Origin: Archangium sp.
Lineage (GTDB): Bacteria; Myxococcota; Myxococcia; Myxococcales; Myxococcaceae
NCBI GenBank assembly: GCA_030695565.1
Contig: JAUYRZ010000005.1
Coordinates: 1-64,000 of the forward strand
Length of the DNA: 64,000 bases
Reading direction: 5' to 3'
The notes under the pieces are model-generated. The model was not told the DNA's origin, did no database searches, and saw nothing but the letters and a program-made list of their open reading frames with translations. How positions within the stretch are numbered: the stretch's first letter is position 1; every line of letters starts with the position of its first letter. Made by a program: the position numbers and the translations under genes. This document shows positions 19,908 to 30,751 of this stretch, in pieces.

Positions 19908-19950
19908 TCCCCTCTCCCCGCTGTCCCACGCTGTCCCAGGGAGAGGTCAG
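19908..19950. repeat. Dispersed palindromic repeat, copy R2, with 10-bp duplication
   Basis: CCCCTCTCCC and GGGAGAGG arms flank a loop that holds CGCTGTCCCA twice in tandem (19920-19939). It lies between the convergent rhodanese-like and YdcF-like genes and overlaps the end of the latter. It may form a hairpin but has no T-run. Confidence 0.8.
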
Positions 19951-20492
19951 AGCTGCGTGATCAACCATGGCCTGCGCAGCAGCGCGGCGAGCTCTTTCCC
20001 CGTGACCAGCACCCGATTCCCCGCGGTGAGCGCTCGAATCGACGGCACCGGCCACACCAGAAATCCCCGCCGCCGAAAATGCGCAGAGGCGCGTGCGAGG
20101 TGAAAGTCGCAGGTCACCAGTAAAATCTCACGCTCCCCCCGCAGCACCTCCGCAGCGCGCGCGGCGTTCTCGAAGGTCGAACGGCTCTGCGACTCGAGCA
20201 CGAGCTGCCCCTGCTTCGCGCCGAACTCCATCGCCAGCCGGGCCATGGTCTCGGCTTCAGGCGAACGACCTGACAACACCAGCCGCTGCGCCCGGCCTTC
20301 CAGCAACAACGCGACCGCCACCTGCACGCGATCCACCAGCGCAGGGCTGGGCGTTCCATCAGGGTGCACCTTCGCGCCGAGCACGACCGCGGTCAGGGGG
20401 TGAGCGGGAAACCGCGGGGCCTGCTTGCCCACCAGATGAACGCGTGTGACCACGCCGAGCGCCAACAACCCTGCGACGCCCAGAAGCCACAT
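19947..20492 (-). CDS. YdcF/SanA-like DUF218 protein
   Basis: A 181-aa protein with an N-terminal hydrophobic helix and the DUF218 core: AVVLGAKVHPDGTPS, LVLSGRSPEAETMA, ESQSRSTFENA and LLVTCDFHLARA. The family (YdcF, SanA, ElyC) acts in envelope homeostasis; the enzyme activity is unsettled. ATG at 20492 shares a base with the stop of the upstream gene (TGATG); a GTG 3 nt upstream is also possible. Confidence 0.85.
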   Translation of the reverse strand: MWLLGVAGLLALGVVTRVHLVGKQAPRFPAHPLTAVVLGAKVHPDGTPSPALVDRVQVAVALLLEGRAQRLVLSGRSPEAETMARLAMEFGAKQGQLVLESQSRSTFENAARAAEVLRGEREILLVTCDFHLARASAHFRRRGFLVWPVPSIRALTAGNRVLVTGKELAALLRRPWLITQL

Positions 20493-21304
20493 CACTTCGC
20501 CTTCAATCGCACCGCGCCGTCGAAGAAACGAAGAAAGAAGCCGCCACTGACCGCGCGCGGAAGCTCGAGATACCGCCGCGTGGCGAGAACCGGATCATCC
20601 GGCAGCACCGAAGGATCGGAGGCCATGCCGTTCGCCGCGGTGACCCACGCGTGTGGATACGCCCGGCCGTCTTCGATGACGAGGCCGACAGACACCATCG
20701 AACCCGGCTGCCGCGCCGACTCGCCACGCGCCAGCACCAGGCAACGCACGCGGCCCACGCTGTCCGCCTCGCCGGTTCCCACTGGGGTCCGGGTGAGCCA
20801 GCGCGCGCCTGCCACGGCCGGCTCCAGCACCAGCTCGCCTGCCGGCACCTTCACGCCGCGCACGAAGGGGCTCTCGATCGGCGGGCTGACCGGCCTGGCC
20901 GCCGCCGCCCAATGCGCTGAGCCCACGGTGATGCCGGTGAGTCGAGCCTCGGCGTCGTAGCTCGCCACGAACGCTTCACCGGCGATGGTGCCGGTGACCT
21001 CGTTGCCCTCGGCAGCCTCGACGCAGAGTGTCTCGGGCGTGCGGCTGCGTTCCTCCAACACCTCGCGGCAGCCGGGCCTCGGTCGACGCAGCAGCGCCAG
21101 CACCTCAGGCAAGGGGCCTTTGCCGAGCGCGAGCTCCACGTGGTGTTCGCGTGGGCCTTCTTCGAGAAAGTGGGTGGCGTCGTAGAAGTAGCGATCGCCC
21201 TGCACCGAGATCCTCAACTCGGCCACGGGGAGCGCGCCGACCTCCAGCACGAAGCGCGCTTCGATGGGGGCGGCTGCCAGCAGGCTGATCACCAGCGCAA
21301 TCAA
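20492..21304 (-). CDS. Secreted protein with degenerate transglutaminase-like C-terminus
   Basis: About 270 aa. A hydrophobic N-terminus (IALVISLLAAAPIEA) looks like a signal peptide. The start is uncertain: no ATG or GTG lies upstream before the frame runs into the divergent chemoreceptor gene, and TTG at 21304 has no clear ribosome site. The C-terminal third has the order of a transglutaminase-like core: Cys in VGRVRCLVLARG, His in AYPHAWVTAANG, Asp in MASDPSV, with GLVIEDGR between. This matches the secreted transglutaminase encoded at 52873-54303, but the helix after the Cys is shortened. A divergent peptidase-fold protein is my inference. Confidence 0.65.
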   Translation of the reverse strand: MIALVISLLAAAPIEARFVLEVGALPVAELRISVQGDRYFYDATHFLEEGPREHHVELALGKGPLPEVLALLRRPRPGCREVLEERSRTPETLCVEAAEGNEVTGTIAGEAFVASYDAEARLTGITVGSAHWAAAARPVSPPIESPFVRGVKVPAGELVLEPAVAGARWLTRTPVGTGEADSVGRVRCLVLARGESARQPGSMVSVGLVIEDGRAYPHAWVTAANGMASDPSVLPDDPVLATRRYLELPRAVSGGFFLRFFDGAVRLKAK

Positions 21305-21370
21305 GAGCGCGATTGTGCCACAGCGTGAACGTGACGGTGGCGCTCGGCGCGAATAGGGTCCAGCGCACTC

Positions 21371-24300
21371 ATGGCGAACCGTTGGTACCTTCTGTTGTTC
21401 GGCCCCGCGGGTGGACTCCTCACGGCGCTTTTTACCGGGCTCGTGATGTTGGCCATCACCGGGCAACCGGGCACCTGGGTCGGCTGGTTCGCGTTGTGCG
21501 TCAGCTCGATCGGCTGCTTCACCCTGGGCGGCTGGCTGACTTTCTTCCAGCTCGGCACCCGACGTTCGCAGCGGCGGCGTGAGGTGATCGAACGTTTTGC
21601 CGAAGGCGATCTCACCGTATTGCCGGTGACCGAAGGCACGGACGAGACCGATCTCCAGCGCCTGGCGCTCTCGTTGCGCCGGGCTCTCTGGCAGGTGCAG
21701 CGGGTGACCAGCTCGCTTCACGTCACCGCGCGCGGCGTGGAAGAGCAGGCCCGCAACGTGCTCGACGCCGCCCGCCGTCAGGGCGCCGCCGTGGAGCGCA
21801 GTGAGAAGGCCGTCGCCGGCATGGGCGAGAGCCTCGAAGGCAGTGGCAAGCGCGTCACCCAGCTCGAGTCGTTTGCCCGCGAGACGACGGCGTCACTCAC
21901 CGAGATGACCGAGAGCATCGAGCAGGTCGCGCGTGCGCTGACCCTGCTCAACACCGCCTCCGAGAAGACCTCGTCGCGCGTCGATGCGATGAGCCAGCGC
22001 TCGGTGCTGGTGGTGGAGGCGAGCAGCACGGTGGGCCGCCTGACGGTGCAGACGCGTGAGGCCGTGTCGGCCGCGGAAGACGCCATCGACGCCGTGCGCC
22101 GCCGCAGTGACGAGACCGGCGATCTCGCCCGTGAAGTGACCGCGACCGCGACCCAGGGCGCACAGCTGGTGGGCGACGCGCTCAAGGGCATCAAACGCAT
22201 CGACGAGACGGTGAGCCGGGCGGCCAACCTGGTCGACGAGCTCGGCGTCTCCAGCCAGGAGATCGGCCGGGTGGTCGAGGTGATCCAGGAGATCGCCGAT
22301 CAGACCAACCTGCTCGCGCTCAACGCCGCCATCATCGCCAGCCAGGCCGGTGAGAGCGGTAAGGCCTTCGCGGTGGTGGCCGCCGAAGTGCGCAACCTCG
22401 CCGAGAAGACCAGCCGCTCCACGCGGGAGATCGGCCAGAAGGTGAAGGCCGTTCGAGAAGGCGTGGAGCGCACGGTGGAGCTGGTGAGCCGGGGCCGCAC
22501 CGAAGCCGCCGCGGGCGTGACCCTGGGTGAGAAGGCGGCCGATGCCTTGCGCGCGATTCAGTACACCTCGCAGCGCGCGTTGACCGCCGTGGAGTCGACG
22601 CAGGCCGAAGCGGCGCGGCTGGAGACCCAGGGCGTCTCCCTGGTGGCCGTGAGCCAGCAGGTGACCGAGCGGGTCGACGAGGTGATGCGGCTCGCGTCGG
22701 ATCAAGCCTCGCAAGGCCGCGAGCTGGTCAAACACATGCAGGACATGTCGCGCACCGCGCGCGAGGCCTCGACCCAAGCCGACGGCCAGGTCACCACCGG
22801 CCGCGAGTTGTCTGACTCGGTGCTGCGCCTCACCGCCGCGATCGACGAGATCCGCGCGTCGCAGACGGTGCTCAAGCAGGGCGACGCGGCGATCAGCGAA
22901 GAGGTGGCCGAGGTCCGCGAAGACGCCCAGCGGGTGGTGCGCATCGGCGACACGCTCAGCCGCATGGTGGAGCAGCTCAGCCACGAAGCCGACACGCTCG
23001 AAGCCGAAGTCTTCCGCTTCAAGCTGCCGCTGGCCCGCGCGGGTGGAACGTTGCAGATCGGCCTGCACCGCGCGCTGAGCATCGAAGACACCCGCGGGCT
23101 CGACCCGCTCTTCACCATCGACCTGCAGATCACCGAGATGTCGGCGGCGATGTACTCGACCCTGGTGCGTTACGAAGACGGCATCCTGGTGGCGGATCTC
23201 GCCGACAGCTGGGAGGCCGATCGCACTGCGCTCCGGTACCGGTTCTCCATGCGCAGGGGCGTGACCTTCCCCGACGGGGTGGCCCTCACCGCGACGCACG
23301 TGAAGGCGCACTTCGAGCGGCTGCTCGACCCGAAAGTGGGCGCGCCCGACGCCGTGCTCTTCAAGGACATCACCGGCGCCGCGGAGTTCTTCTCGGGTGA
23401 AGCCAAGAGCGTCTCGGGCATCGAGGTGCTCGACGAACACACCATCGAGTTCAGGCTCAACGAGCCGCGCGCGTTCTTCCTGCGGTTGTTGGCGCTGCCG
23501 GCCACCGGCATCACCCGCAGCGACGGCGGGCGAATCCTGGGCACGGGGCCGTTCCGCCTGGTCTCCACCTCGGCCGACAAGGTCACCCTGGAGCGCAACC
23601 CCACCTTCTACAAGCCGGGCCTGCCGCTGCTCGCCCGGCTCGAGTTCCAGCTCTACCAGTCACGCCGCGCAGCGCTGGAGGCGTTCACCCGGGGCCAGGT
23701 GCAGGTCGTCTCGTATCTGCACGCGGAGAACCTGAAAGACGCGGGGCTCAACCCGGCCGAGGCCTTGACCGTCAACACGCCTTCGGTGTGGTTCCTCGCG
23801 TTCCATGCGCAGACCGCTCCGTTCGATGACGTTCGCGTGCGGCGGGCGATCCGCGCGGGGCTCGATGTGCGGGCGCTGGTCGATGGCTTTCACCCCGGTG
23901 CGCGCGTGGCGAAGTCACTCACGCCGCCCGCGCTGCTGGAGAGCGAACGGGTGCACGAGCCTCGCACCGACATCGCGCTGGCGCGCCGGCTGCTCACCGA
24001 AGCGGGGCACTCGCGGGTCAGGCTCACCATTCAGTACGCGCCTGATCGCGACACGCGTGAAGAAGACCGCGCGTTGTTCAAGCCGCTCACCGATGCGGGC
24101 CTGGTCGATCTCGAGCACGTCGAGCTGAAGGACTTCTGGTCGCGCGTGCGTGAAGGGCGGCTCGCGGTCTACCGCGGCAACTGGATCGCCGACGTGGCCG
24201 ACCCGGACAACTTTCTCTACGTGCTGCTCAACTCGAAGGCGCAGAGCTATTACGGCGTCGGGTACAAGAACCCCGAGTTCGACCGGCTCACCGACGAAGC

Positions 24301-24493
24301 GCGCGTGTCGATCGACCCTGGCCTGCGTGAGGCGCTCTACCGGAAGGCGGAGAGCCTGGTGCGCGAAGACTGCGTGCTGGTGCCGCTGTACCACGAGCGG
24401 TTTCACGCGGCCGCCACCCAGGAACTGCAGGGGCTGCGGCTGCATCAGACGCCCCCGCAGGTCCGCTTCGAAGAGATCTGGCTCGCCTCATGA
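21371..24493 (+). CDS. Chemoreceptor signalling domain fused to a peptide-type solute-binding domain
   Basis: A 1040-aa protein. Two closely spaced N-terminal helices (about 7-30 and 38-60) leave almost no periplasmic loop. A HAMP-like linker and a long MCP coiled coil follow. The hairpin tip is at about 306-355 ([32 protein letters not shown]). The consensus Glu after NAAI is Ile here, and ADEVR is AAEVR. From about residue 557 to the end the protein is a family 5 peptide/nickel-type solute-binding domain ([29 protein letters not shown], a C-terminal lobe with [16 protein letters not shown]). No helix separates the two, so the binding domain should lie in the cytoplasm. The frame is open throughout. 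The stop overlaps the HEAT-repeat gene (ATGA). Confidence 0.9.
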   Translation: MANRWYLLLFGPAGGLLTALFTGLVMLAITGQPGTWVGWFALCVSSIGCFTLGGWLTFFQLGTRRSQRRREVIERFAEGDLTVLPVTEGTDETDLQRLALSLRRALWQVQRVTSSLHVTARGVEEQARNVLDAARRQGAAVERSEKAVAGMGESLEGSGKRVTQLESFARETTASLTEMTESIEQVARALTLLNTASEKTSSRVDAMSQRSVLVVEASSTVGRLTVQTREAVSAAEDAIDAVRRRSDETGDLAREVTATATQGAQLVGDALKGIKRIDETVSRAANLVDELGVSSQEIGRVVEVIQEIADQTNLLALNAAIIASQAGESGKAFAVVAAEVRNLAEKTSRSTREIGQKVKAVREGVERTVELVSRGRTEAAAGVTLGEKAADALRAIQYTSQRALTAVESTQAEAARLETQGVSLVAVSQQVTERVDEVMRLASDQASQGRELVKHMQDMSRTAREASTQADGQVTTGRELSDSVLRLTAAIDEIRASQTVLKQGDAAISEEVAEVREDAQRVVRIGDTLSRMVEQLSHEADTLEAEVFRFKLPLARAGGTLQIGLHRALSIEDTRGLDPLFTIDLQITEMSAAMYSTLVRYEDGILVADLADSWEADRTALRYRFSMRRGVTFPDGVALTATHVKAHFERLLDPKVGAPDAVLFKDITGAAEFFSGEAKSVSGIEVLDEHTIEFRLNEPRAFFLRLLALPATGITRSDGGRILGTGPFRLVSTSADKVTLERNPTFYKPGLPLLARLEFQLYQSRRAALEAFTRGQVQVVSYLHAENLKDAGLNPAEALTVNTPSVWFLAFHAQTAPFDDVRVRRAIRAGLDVRALVDGFHPGARVAKSLTPPALLESERVHEPRTDIALARRLLTEAGHSRVRLTIQYAPDRDTREEDRALFKPLTDAGLVDLEHVELKDFWSRVREGRLAVYRGNWIADVADPDNFLYVLLNSKAQSYYGVGYKNPEFDRLTDEARVSIDPGLREALYRKAESLVREDCVLVPLYHERFHAAATQELQGLRLHQTPPQVRFEEIWLAS

Positions 24494-25185
24494 TGCTCGA
24501 ACCTGCACTGACCGAAGCGACGCGGCCCGATGGCGACGAGGAGTCGTATTGGGCGGCGGTGAAGGTGGTTCAACAGCGGCCGGCCGCGAAGGTGTGGCCT
24601 GAGCTGCAGCCGTTGGTGGTTTCCCCCGAGCCTGAGCTGCGCGCGCTGGTGCCCGACGTGTTGCGGCGGCTGGGTGGGAAGTCACAGCCGTTTCTTCAGG
24701 AGACGGTGCGGTTGTTGCGAAAGATGCTCAAGGCCGAGACGAGCCCGCTGGTGCTCAGCGCCATCGCGAGTGCGTTCGTGGATCTCGGGCACAAGGATGT
24801 CGTGGATCTGTTGTTGCCGCTCACGCACCACGAAGCGGCAGAGGTGCGGCTGGCGGCGGTGCATGGGTTGCTCCAGGCGGCCAAGCAGGTCACGCCGAGG
24901 TTCATCGAGCTGACCGCGGATCCGGATGACGAGGTGCGGAGCTGGACGCTGTTCGTGCTCGGCACGTTGGCTGAGCTGGGGTTGCGGTTGGATTCGATGC
25001 GGGAGGCGTTCGCGAGCCGGCTCGAGGATCCACACGAAGAGGCTCGGGCAGAGGCGGCGCTCGGCCTCGCGCGGTTTCTCGATGCTCGCGCGGTCGAGCC
25101 CACCAGGGCGGGGCTCGACCGGAAGGCGACGCAAGAGCACTACGCACAGGCGGCGGCGCTTCTGAAGGCCGCGGGGCTGATCTAG
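24490..25185 (+). CDS. HEAT-repeat protein
   Basis: A 231-aa all-helical protein with about five HEAT/PBS-type repeats ([65 protein letters not shown]). No catalytic motif. ATG overlaps the stop of the chemoreceptor fusion, so it is probably co-translated and may be a partner or adaptor of that receptor. Confidence 0.82.
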   Translation: MMLEPALTEATRPDGDEESYWAAVKVVQQRPAAKVWPELQPLVVSPEPELRALVPDVLRRLGGKSQPFLQETVRLLRKMLKAETSPLVLSAIASAFVDLGHKDVVDLLLPLTHHEAAEVRLAAVHGLLQAAKQVTPRFIELTADPDDEVRSWTLFVLGTLAELGLRLDSMREAFASRLEDPHEEARAEAALGLARFLDARAVEPTRAGLDRKATQEHYAQAAALLKAAGLI

Positions 25186-25221
25186 CGCGGCACAGGGGCT
25201 GTTCTCAGTGACCTCAGTCCG

Positions 25222-26121
25222 TCACTTCAGTTCCCACGCCTCGACGGTGTTGCCCTGGAAACGGGGCACCAGCACGCGGTTGCGCTTGGTGTCGAAGCCG
25301 AAGTCGGCTGGGGCCTCGAGCTCGGTGAAGGCTTCCTTGAACTCGCCGCCCCGCTTGCCGCGGTAGATGGCCTTCGCCGCCCAGCTCGAGATGAGCAGCT
25401 CGTCACCGACCATCACGATGCCGTCGAGACCGCCGTTGGGCAGCTTGGTGAACTCGCCCACCTTCTTGCCCTTCAGGTCGTAGGTCTGCAGCTCAGGCGC
25501 GGAGAAGGTGACCACGTGCACCGCGTCTTTCGTCACCAGCAGCCCGTTGGGGCCGTGCAGCTCCTTGCTCTTGAGAAACGCCTTCGCCGTCGGCTTCTTG
25601 CCCGGGGTGATCACCCAGATCGCGTCGGTGCCAGTCGACTCGAACTTCGGGTTCAGCCCCGAGTCAGACACGTAGATCTTCCCATCCGGCCCCGCGGCGA
25701 CGTCGTTGGCGAAGGTGGCGCCCTTGAGCGCGACCTCACCCTTCGGCGCCCCCGTCTTGCGATCGAACAGGCGCACGGTGTCGATGTCGGCGACGTAGAG
25801 CACCCCGTCCTTGATCACCGAACCCTTGGGCGCGTTCAAGGTGACCTTGTTCTGGCCGCCCTCGATGAGCTTCGCCTTCACCACCGAGCCATCGGGGTTG
25901 AGCTCGGCGATGTACCCGTTGTTGTCCTTGTCCAACGGCGCGCCGTTGATGTTGCTGACCAGGTACGTGTCGGTCTCCGCGTCGTAGAGCACCGACTCGG
26001 GAGTTGCGATGCCTTCCTTGAACGTCACTGCCGCAGTGGGCTTCGCGGCGACGCCGGCGTCCTTGGCCTGCGCGAAGACGGTGGCAGCGACGAGACACGA
26101 CGAAAGCACGAGACGCTTCAA
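25222..26121 (-). CDS. Secreted SMP-30/NHL-like beta-propeller protein
   Basis: A 299-aa protein with a signal peptide (LVLSSCLVAATVFAQA) and propeller repeats such as GIATPESVLYDAETDTYLVS and FANDVAAGPDGKIYVSDS. It resembles SMP-30/gluconolactonase-like propellers. TTG at 26121 is supported by GGAG at 26127-26130, 5 nt upstream. Substrate unknown; probably periplasmic. Confidence 0.78.
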   Translation of the reverse strand: MKRLVLSSCLVAATVFAQAKDAGVAAKPTAAVTFKEGIATPESVLYDAETDTYLVSNINGAPLDKDNNGYIAELNPDGSVVKAKLIEGGQNKVTLNAPKGSVIKDGVLYVADIDTVRLFDRKTGAPKGEVALKGATFANDVAAGPDGKIYVSDSGLNPKFESTGTDAIWVITPGKKPTAKAFLKSKELHGPNGLLVTKDAVHVVTFSAPELQTYDLKGKKVGEFTKLPNGGLDGIVMVGDELLISSWAAKAIYRGKRGGEFKEAFTELEAPADFGFDTKRNRVLVPRFQGNTVEAWELK

Positions 26122-26189
26122 GGGGAACTCCAGGTCGAGGTGGAACTTCGAGCCCGAGATAGCGAGGCCCTCACCAGCTCACAACGAAA

Positions 26190-27185
26190 TCAGCGGCGGG
26201 CTTCGCTCGACACCGGCGTCAGCACATCGCCGCGGCGCGGTTCAGCGCGGTCGACCACGGTGCCGTTTCGCACGAAGTTGATCAGCTGCAACGGCAGCCC
26301 ATGCGCGGTCTGCCAGTCAGCGGTGTCCATCAACTGGAAGTGCAGATGCGGCTCGGTCGACATGCCGCTGTTGCCCACGCGCGCCAGCCGCTGACCCTGC
26401 GTCACCCGGTCACCGGGCTTCACCAGGAGCGACCCGTTCTTCAGGTGCCCCATCAGGGTGAACTCTTCGGTGCCGTGATCGATGACGATGAGGTTGCCGT
26501 ACAGGTTGCCGCCCACGGCGTGGTTGGGCTGGTTGTCCACCACGCCATCATCGGCCACCACCACCACGCCATCCGCGGGCGCGACCACGGGCTGGCTCCA
26601 GGCGAAGTAGTCCTCGTTCTTCTGGCCACGTCCGACGGCGCTGCTGCCGTTCTTGCGCTGCAGCAGGTCGAGCGCGAAGCGCATGTCGGAGACCGACGCG
26701 TGGCGATTCTCTTCCCACGTGCGGCCGCCCCAGAGCACATGCCAGGTGTCGTCGAGCGGAAGGCGGAGCTTCACCAACGCGCGATACGAGCCGTACGCGG
26801 TGGCTGCTTCTTTGGTGGGGAACTTCATCGAGGCGCCCAGCAGCCGGCCCTGACCATCCATCGTCAGCTCGACCTCGAGACCGCGCGCCCAGTTCGTCAC
26901 GCCCGCGACGCGTTGATACACGGCCAGGCCGTTGCGCTCGGAGAGCCCTTCGCTGACCAGCTTCGATTCTTCGCCGTAGCTGCGGAGCCCCGCCGCGAAC
27001 TTCTGCAGCGCGGCGAGCGACTTGAACTGCTGACCGGGCGCCTTGCCACTGCGAGCCCACGTCTTGTTCAGCTCACCGGTGCGCAGCGCCTCGACGTGGG
27101 CGCGCCCCTGGCCGAGCGAAGGCGCGCTCTGAGAGAGCATCAGGCTGAGCAGGAGTCCCAGTGTCATTGGAGGCCCGCGGAGCAT
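26190..27185 (-). CDS. M23-family metalloendopeptidase
   Basis: A 331-aa secreted protein. A signal peptide is followed by a helical N-terminal domain (about 30-130) and a LytM/M23 domain. Zinc motif parts are visible: H and D in NRHASVSDMRFALD and HLHFQL near the C-terminus, with VVAPADGVVVVADD and VIDHGTEEFTLMGHL between. It probably cuts peptidoglycan cross-links or other Gly-rich peptides. ATG at 27185 has GGAG 9 nt upstream. Confidence 0.85.
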   Translation of the reverse strand: MLRGPPMTLGLLLSLMLSQSAPSLGQGRAHVEALRTGELNKTWARSGKAPGQQFKSLAALQKFAAGLRSYGEESKLVSEGLSERNGLAVYQRVAGVTNWARGLEVELTMDGQGRLLGASMKFPTKEAATAYGSYRALVKLRLPLDDTWHVLWGGRTWEENRHASVSDMRFALDLLQRKNGSSAVGRGQKNEDYFAWSQPVVAPADGVVVVADDGVVDNQPNHAVGGNLYGNLIVIDHGTEEFTLMGHLKNGSLLVKPGDRVTQGQRLARVGNSGMSTEPHLHFQLMDTADWQTAHGLPLQLINFVRNGTVVDRAEPRRGDVLTPVSSEARR

Positions 27186-27234
27186 AACGAATCGCTCCGG
27201 AGCCGGAATGTAGGCCTTTTCCCGCTTTGAGCCG

Positions 27235-28260
27235 CTACTCGAAGGGAATGATGGAGACCTTGTCTCCGGGCTTCACCTTGAGGAGCTCCTTCGCGGCCTT
27301 CGGGAAGAAGACCACCTGATCCTCGTAGCGAACCTGGGTGCGCACCGCGCGAAACCGATTGGGCCCGGTGGCGCGGGTGATGCCGACGAGCACCTCCTGC
27401 GCTTCGAGATCCCACGGCTCCTTGCCGACGGCCGCCGTGCGGAAATGCCGGGTCAACGACACCTCGCTCAGGTTCGCCTCGTAGTGCGGGCCGCCATCGA
27501 ACGGATCGATGTGGTTCGAGTAGCGGAACCCGATGCGCTCGAGCATGCGCTGCACGCCGCGGGTGTTGGGGCCCACTTCACCGATCAGCTTCTGGGCCTT
27601 CACGGGGAAGAGCGAGGCGTAGATGTCGGAGGCGGGGAAGAGCTCCTTGATGAACTCTTTGTTCTTCCGCGAGAGCTTGTCGGCCTCGGGATAGTCGAGG
27701 CCGGTGAACTTCTTGCCGATCGACTCCCAGAGGAGCGAACGCCCGTCTTCCATCAGCGGCGGCAGCAGCTCGGCCAACACGCGCTCGCGGAACAGGGGGC
27801 GGTGCATGCCCATGAAGAGGAAGCGCACGTAGCTCAGCTGCTTGCCGGGCTTCTCGGTGCCGCTGCGGTACGGAGGGTCGACCACCAGGCCGCCGATCTC
27901 CGTGGGCCCGTCGTAGTTGTACCCAATCGACAACACCTTGTGCCTGAAGTGTTTGTCGATGCTGGCCGAGTAGTTCTCGGCCTCCGTCACCTGGAAGTAG
28001 ATGTGCGGCGCGTCTTTGGTGCCGTGCTGCGCGATGATCATCGAGGTGCCGATGATCTGCTTGTTGCGGAAGTCCTCGAGCACGAAGAGGTACTCGCGCT
28101 TGAAGGGATCTTCGATCTTCCCCGAGAAGCTCTGAATCGACTTGGTGATCAGCGCGGCCAGCACCTTCTCGTTGTTCGGAAGGTTGACGCTGTTGAGCGT
28201 CGCCGCCAGACGCTTGAGCCCTGCGAGGTCCCCCCTGGCTACGTCCCGGAGCAGCAGCAT
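27235..28260 (-). CDS. astA: Arginine N-succinyltransferase
   Basis: A 341-aa AstA-family protein. Recognisable blocks are LLLRDVARGDLAGL, LFVLEDFRNKQIIGTS, GPTEIGGLVVDPPYR and FPKAAKELLKVKPGDKV. AstA transfers succinyl from succinyl-CoA to arginine in the arginine succinyltransferase (AST) pathway. No astB or astE is adjacent. ATG at 28260 is preferred to an upstream GTG because the family begins at this methionine. Divergent from an M20 peptidase gene. Confidence 0.88.
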   Translation of the reverse strand: MLLLRDVARGDLAGLKRLAATLNSVNLPNNEKVLAALITKSIQSFSGKIEDPFKREYLFVLEDFRNKQIIGTSMIIAQHGTKDAPHIYFQVTEAENYSASIDKHFRHKVLSIGYNYDGPTEIGGLVVDPPYRSGTEKPGKQLSYVRFLFMGMHRPLFRERVLAELLPPLMEDGRSLLWESIGKKFTGLDYPEADKLSRKNKEFIKELFPASDIYASLFPVKAQKLIGEVGPNTRGVQRMLERIGFRYSNHIDPFDGGPHYEANLSEVSLTRHFRTAAVGKEPWDLEAQEVLVGITRATGPNRFRAVRTQVRYEDQVVFFPKAAKELLKVKPGDKVSIIPFE

Positions 28261-28374
28261 TCCCGAGCCCTTACCTGAGCCTCCCACATCAGGCTACCTG
28301 TGGCTGGAGGTTGTCGGTGCAAGTCACTGGATTAATGGGAGAAATCGACATCTCCGAGTTACTCTCACGGCCTC
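28261..28374. promoter_or_regulatory. Divergent promoter region (astA / M20 peptidase)
   Basis: The 114-nt gap between two diverging genes must hold both promoters. It is locally AT-richer (GGATTAATGGGAGAAATC), but I cannot assign precise -35/-10 boxes or an operator. Confidence 0.5.
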
Positions 28375-29514
<1,140 letters not shown>

Positions 29515-29586
29515 TCATTCAGGGCTCGAGAGCCCCCCGGAGAGAGGGTTGAAACCGGGAGGCCTCGAGGCGCATGGTGCACACGC

Positions 29587-30183
29587 GTGCTTCGACTCCT
29601 TCAGCGGACCCCGGTCATCACCCCCGAGACGCCCGATGAGGCGTTGGTGCGGCGTGCCCAACAAGGCGAGTCGGCGGCCTTCAAGGCGCTGTTCGAGCGG
29701 CACGTGGTGTCGGTGCGACGGTTCTTGAGAGATTTGCTGCGGCAAAGCGACCTGGCCGACGACGCGACCCAGGAGACCTTCGCGCGCGCCCACGCGCAGC
29801 TGGTCAAGCTGGCCGATCACGATCGGTTCAAGCCCTGGGTTCTGGGCATCGCGCGCAACGTGGCCTTCGAAGCGCGCCGCGTTCGCCAGCATGACGTGCT
29901 GGAAGATGAAGACGACGGCACACCCTCGGCGGTGATTCCTTCACCCGACCCCGAGCGGGTGCTGCTCGACGCCGAGCTCGAGAAACACTTCACCGAAGCG
30001 ATGGGCACCTTGTCTGCCAATCGCCGCGCCGCGCTGTTGATGCGGCTGGATCACGGGCTTGGCTACGAAGACATCGCCGCCGCGTTCGGCTGGTCGATCC
30101 CCACCGTGAAGAACGAGATTCACCGCGCTCGCCTCAAGCTGCGCGCCCACCTGTTGCCTCACCTCACTGGAGAGAACTCATGA
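29587..30183 (+). CDS. ECF-type RNA polymerase sigma factor
   Basis: A 198-aa sigma-70 family protein. Region 2 (LRQSDLADDATQETFARAH, WVLGIARNVAFEARR) and region 4 (MRLDHGLGYEDIAAAFGWS, VKNEIHRARLKLR) are clear. There is no region 1 or 3, so it is an ECF factor. The stop overlaps the ATG of the anti-sigma gene, the usual coupling. Start is GTG at 29587. Confidence 0.92.
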   Translation: MLRLLQRTPVITPETPDEALVRRAQQGESAAFKALFERHVVSVRRFLRDLLRQSDLADDATQETFARAHAQLVKLADHDRFKPWVLGIARNVAFEARRVRQHDVLEDEDDGTPSAVIPSPDPERVLLDAELEKHFTEAMGTLSANRRAALLMRLDHGLGYEDIAAAFGWSIPTVKNEIHRARLKLRAHLLPHLTGENS

Positions 30184-30659
30184 GCCGCTGCGGACGAACG
30201 GCCCAACTCGAAGCGGTCGCGATGGGAGAAACGTCCCCGGCCGTCTCCATGGAACTGCGCGCGCACGTCAAACAGTGTGCCTTGTGCCGCCACGAGCTGA
30301 ACTGGCTCGAGACCGAGTCGGCGATGTTCCGCCAGCGTGCGGGCCGCGATGAGGTGGCCGAGCTGTGGAAGGGCGTGGAGAAGCGCCGAGGCCTTTCCGT
30401 GGAGCCGCGTTCGTGGCCCCGCGTGCTGGTCGCGATGGCTGCCGCCGCGGTGTTGCTGGTGATGGTCGGCCGCGCTGCACCGCAGCAGACCTCGATGGCC
30501 ACCGACAGCTTCAGCGTCGAAGAGACGCTCGAGTCTTCGATGTTGGCGAGCCCGGCATTTCTCTTCTTCGAACCCAGCGAGCCGTGCTCGAAGTTGCCTT
30601 CGGGGGTCGGCTTTCAGTGCAGCCCCGTGGTGCCCGCAAGCTTCCTCGCCTCCCGCTGA
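30180..30659 (+). CDS. Anti-sigma factor with zinc-finger domain
   Basis: A 159-aa protein with a ZAS-type motif Hx3Cx2C (HVKQCALC) near residue 30, one transmembrane helix (about 85-101) and a periplasmic tail. It should hold the neighbouring ECF sigma factor at the membrane until a signal releases it. ATG overlaps the sigma stop (ATGA). Confidence 0.87.
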   Translation: MSRCGRTAQLEAVAMGETSPAVSMELRAHVKQCALCRHELNWLETESAMFRQRAGRDEVAELWKGVEKRRGLSVEPRSWPRVLVAMAAAAVLLVMVGRAAPQQTSMATDSFSVEETLESSMLASPAFLFFEPSEPCSKLPSGVGFQCSPVVPASFLASR

Positions 30660-30666
30660 ATGAGAA

Positions 30667-30710
30667 GCTCCCTCTCCCTGCGAAGCGGGGAGAGGGCTGG
30701 GGTGAGGGGC
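30667..30710. repeat. Dispersed palindromic repeat, copy R3
   Basis: CTCCCTCTCCCTGCGAAGC with GGGGAGAGGG and the tail GGGGTGAGGGGC. It lies in inverted orientation to R4, 40 nt away, so together they could form a long hairpin. Confidence 0.9.
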
Positions 30711-30751
30711 CGTCGAAGCTCCGGCCTTCGTCGATGTGAAGTGGCCCAGGT

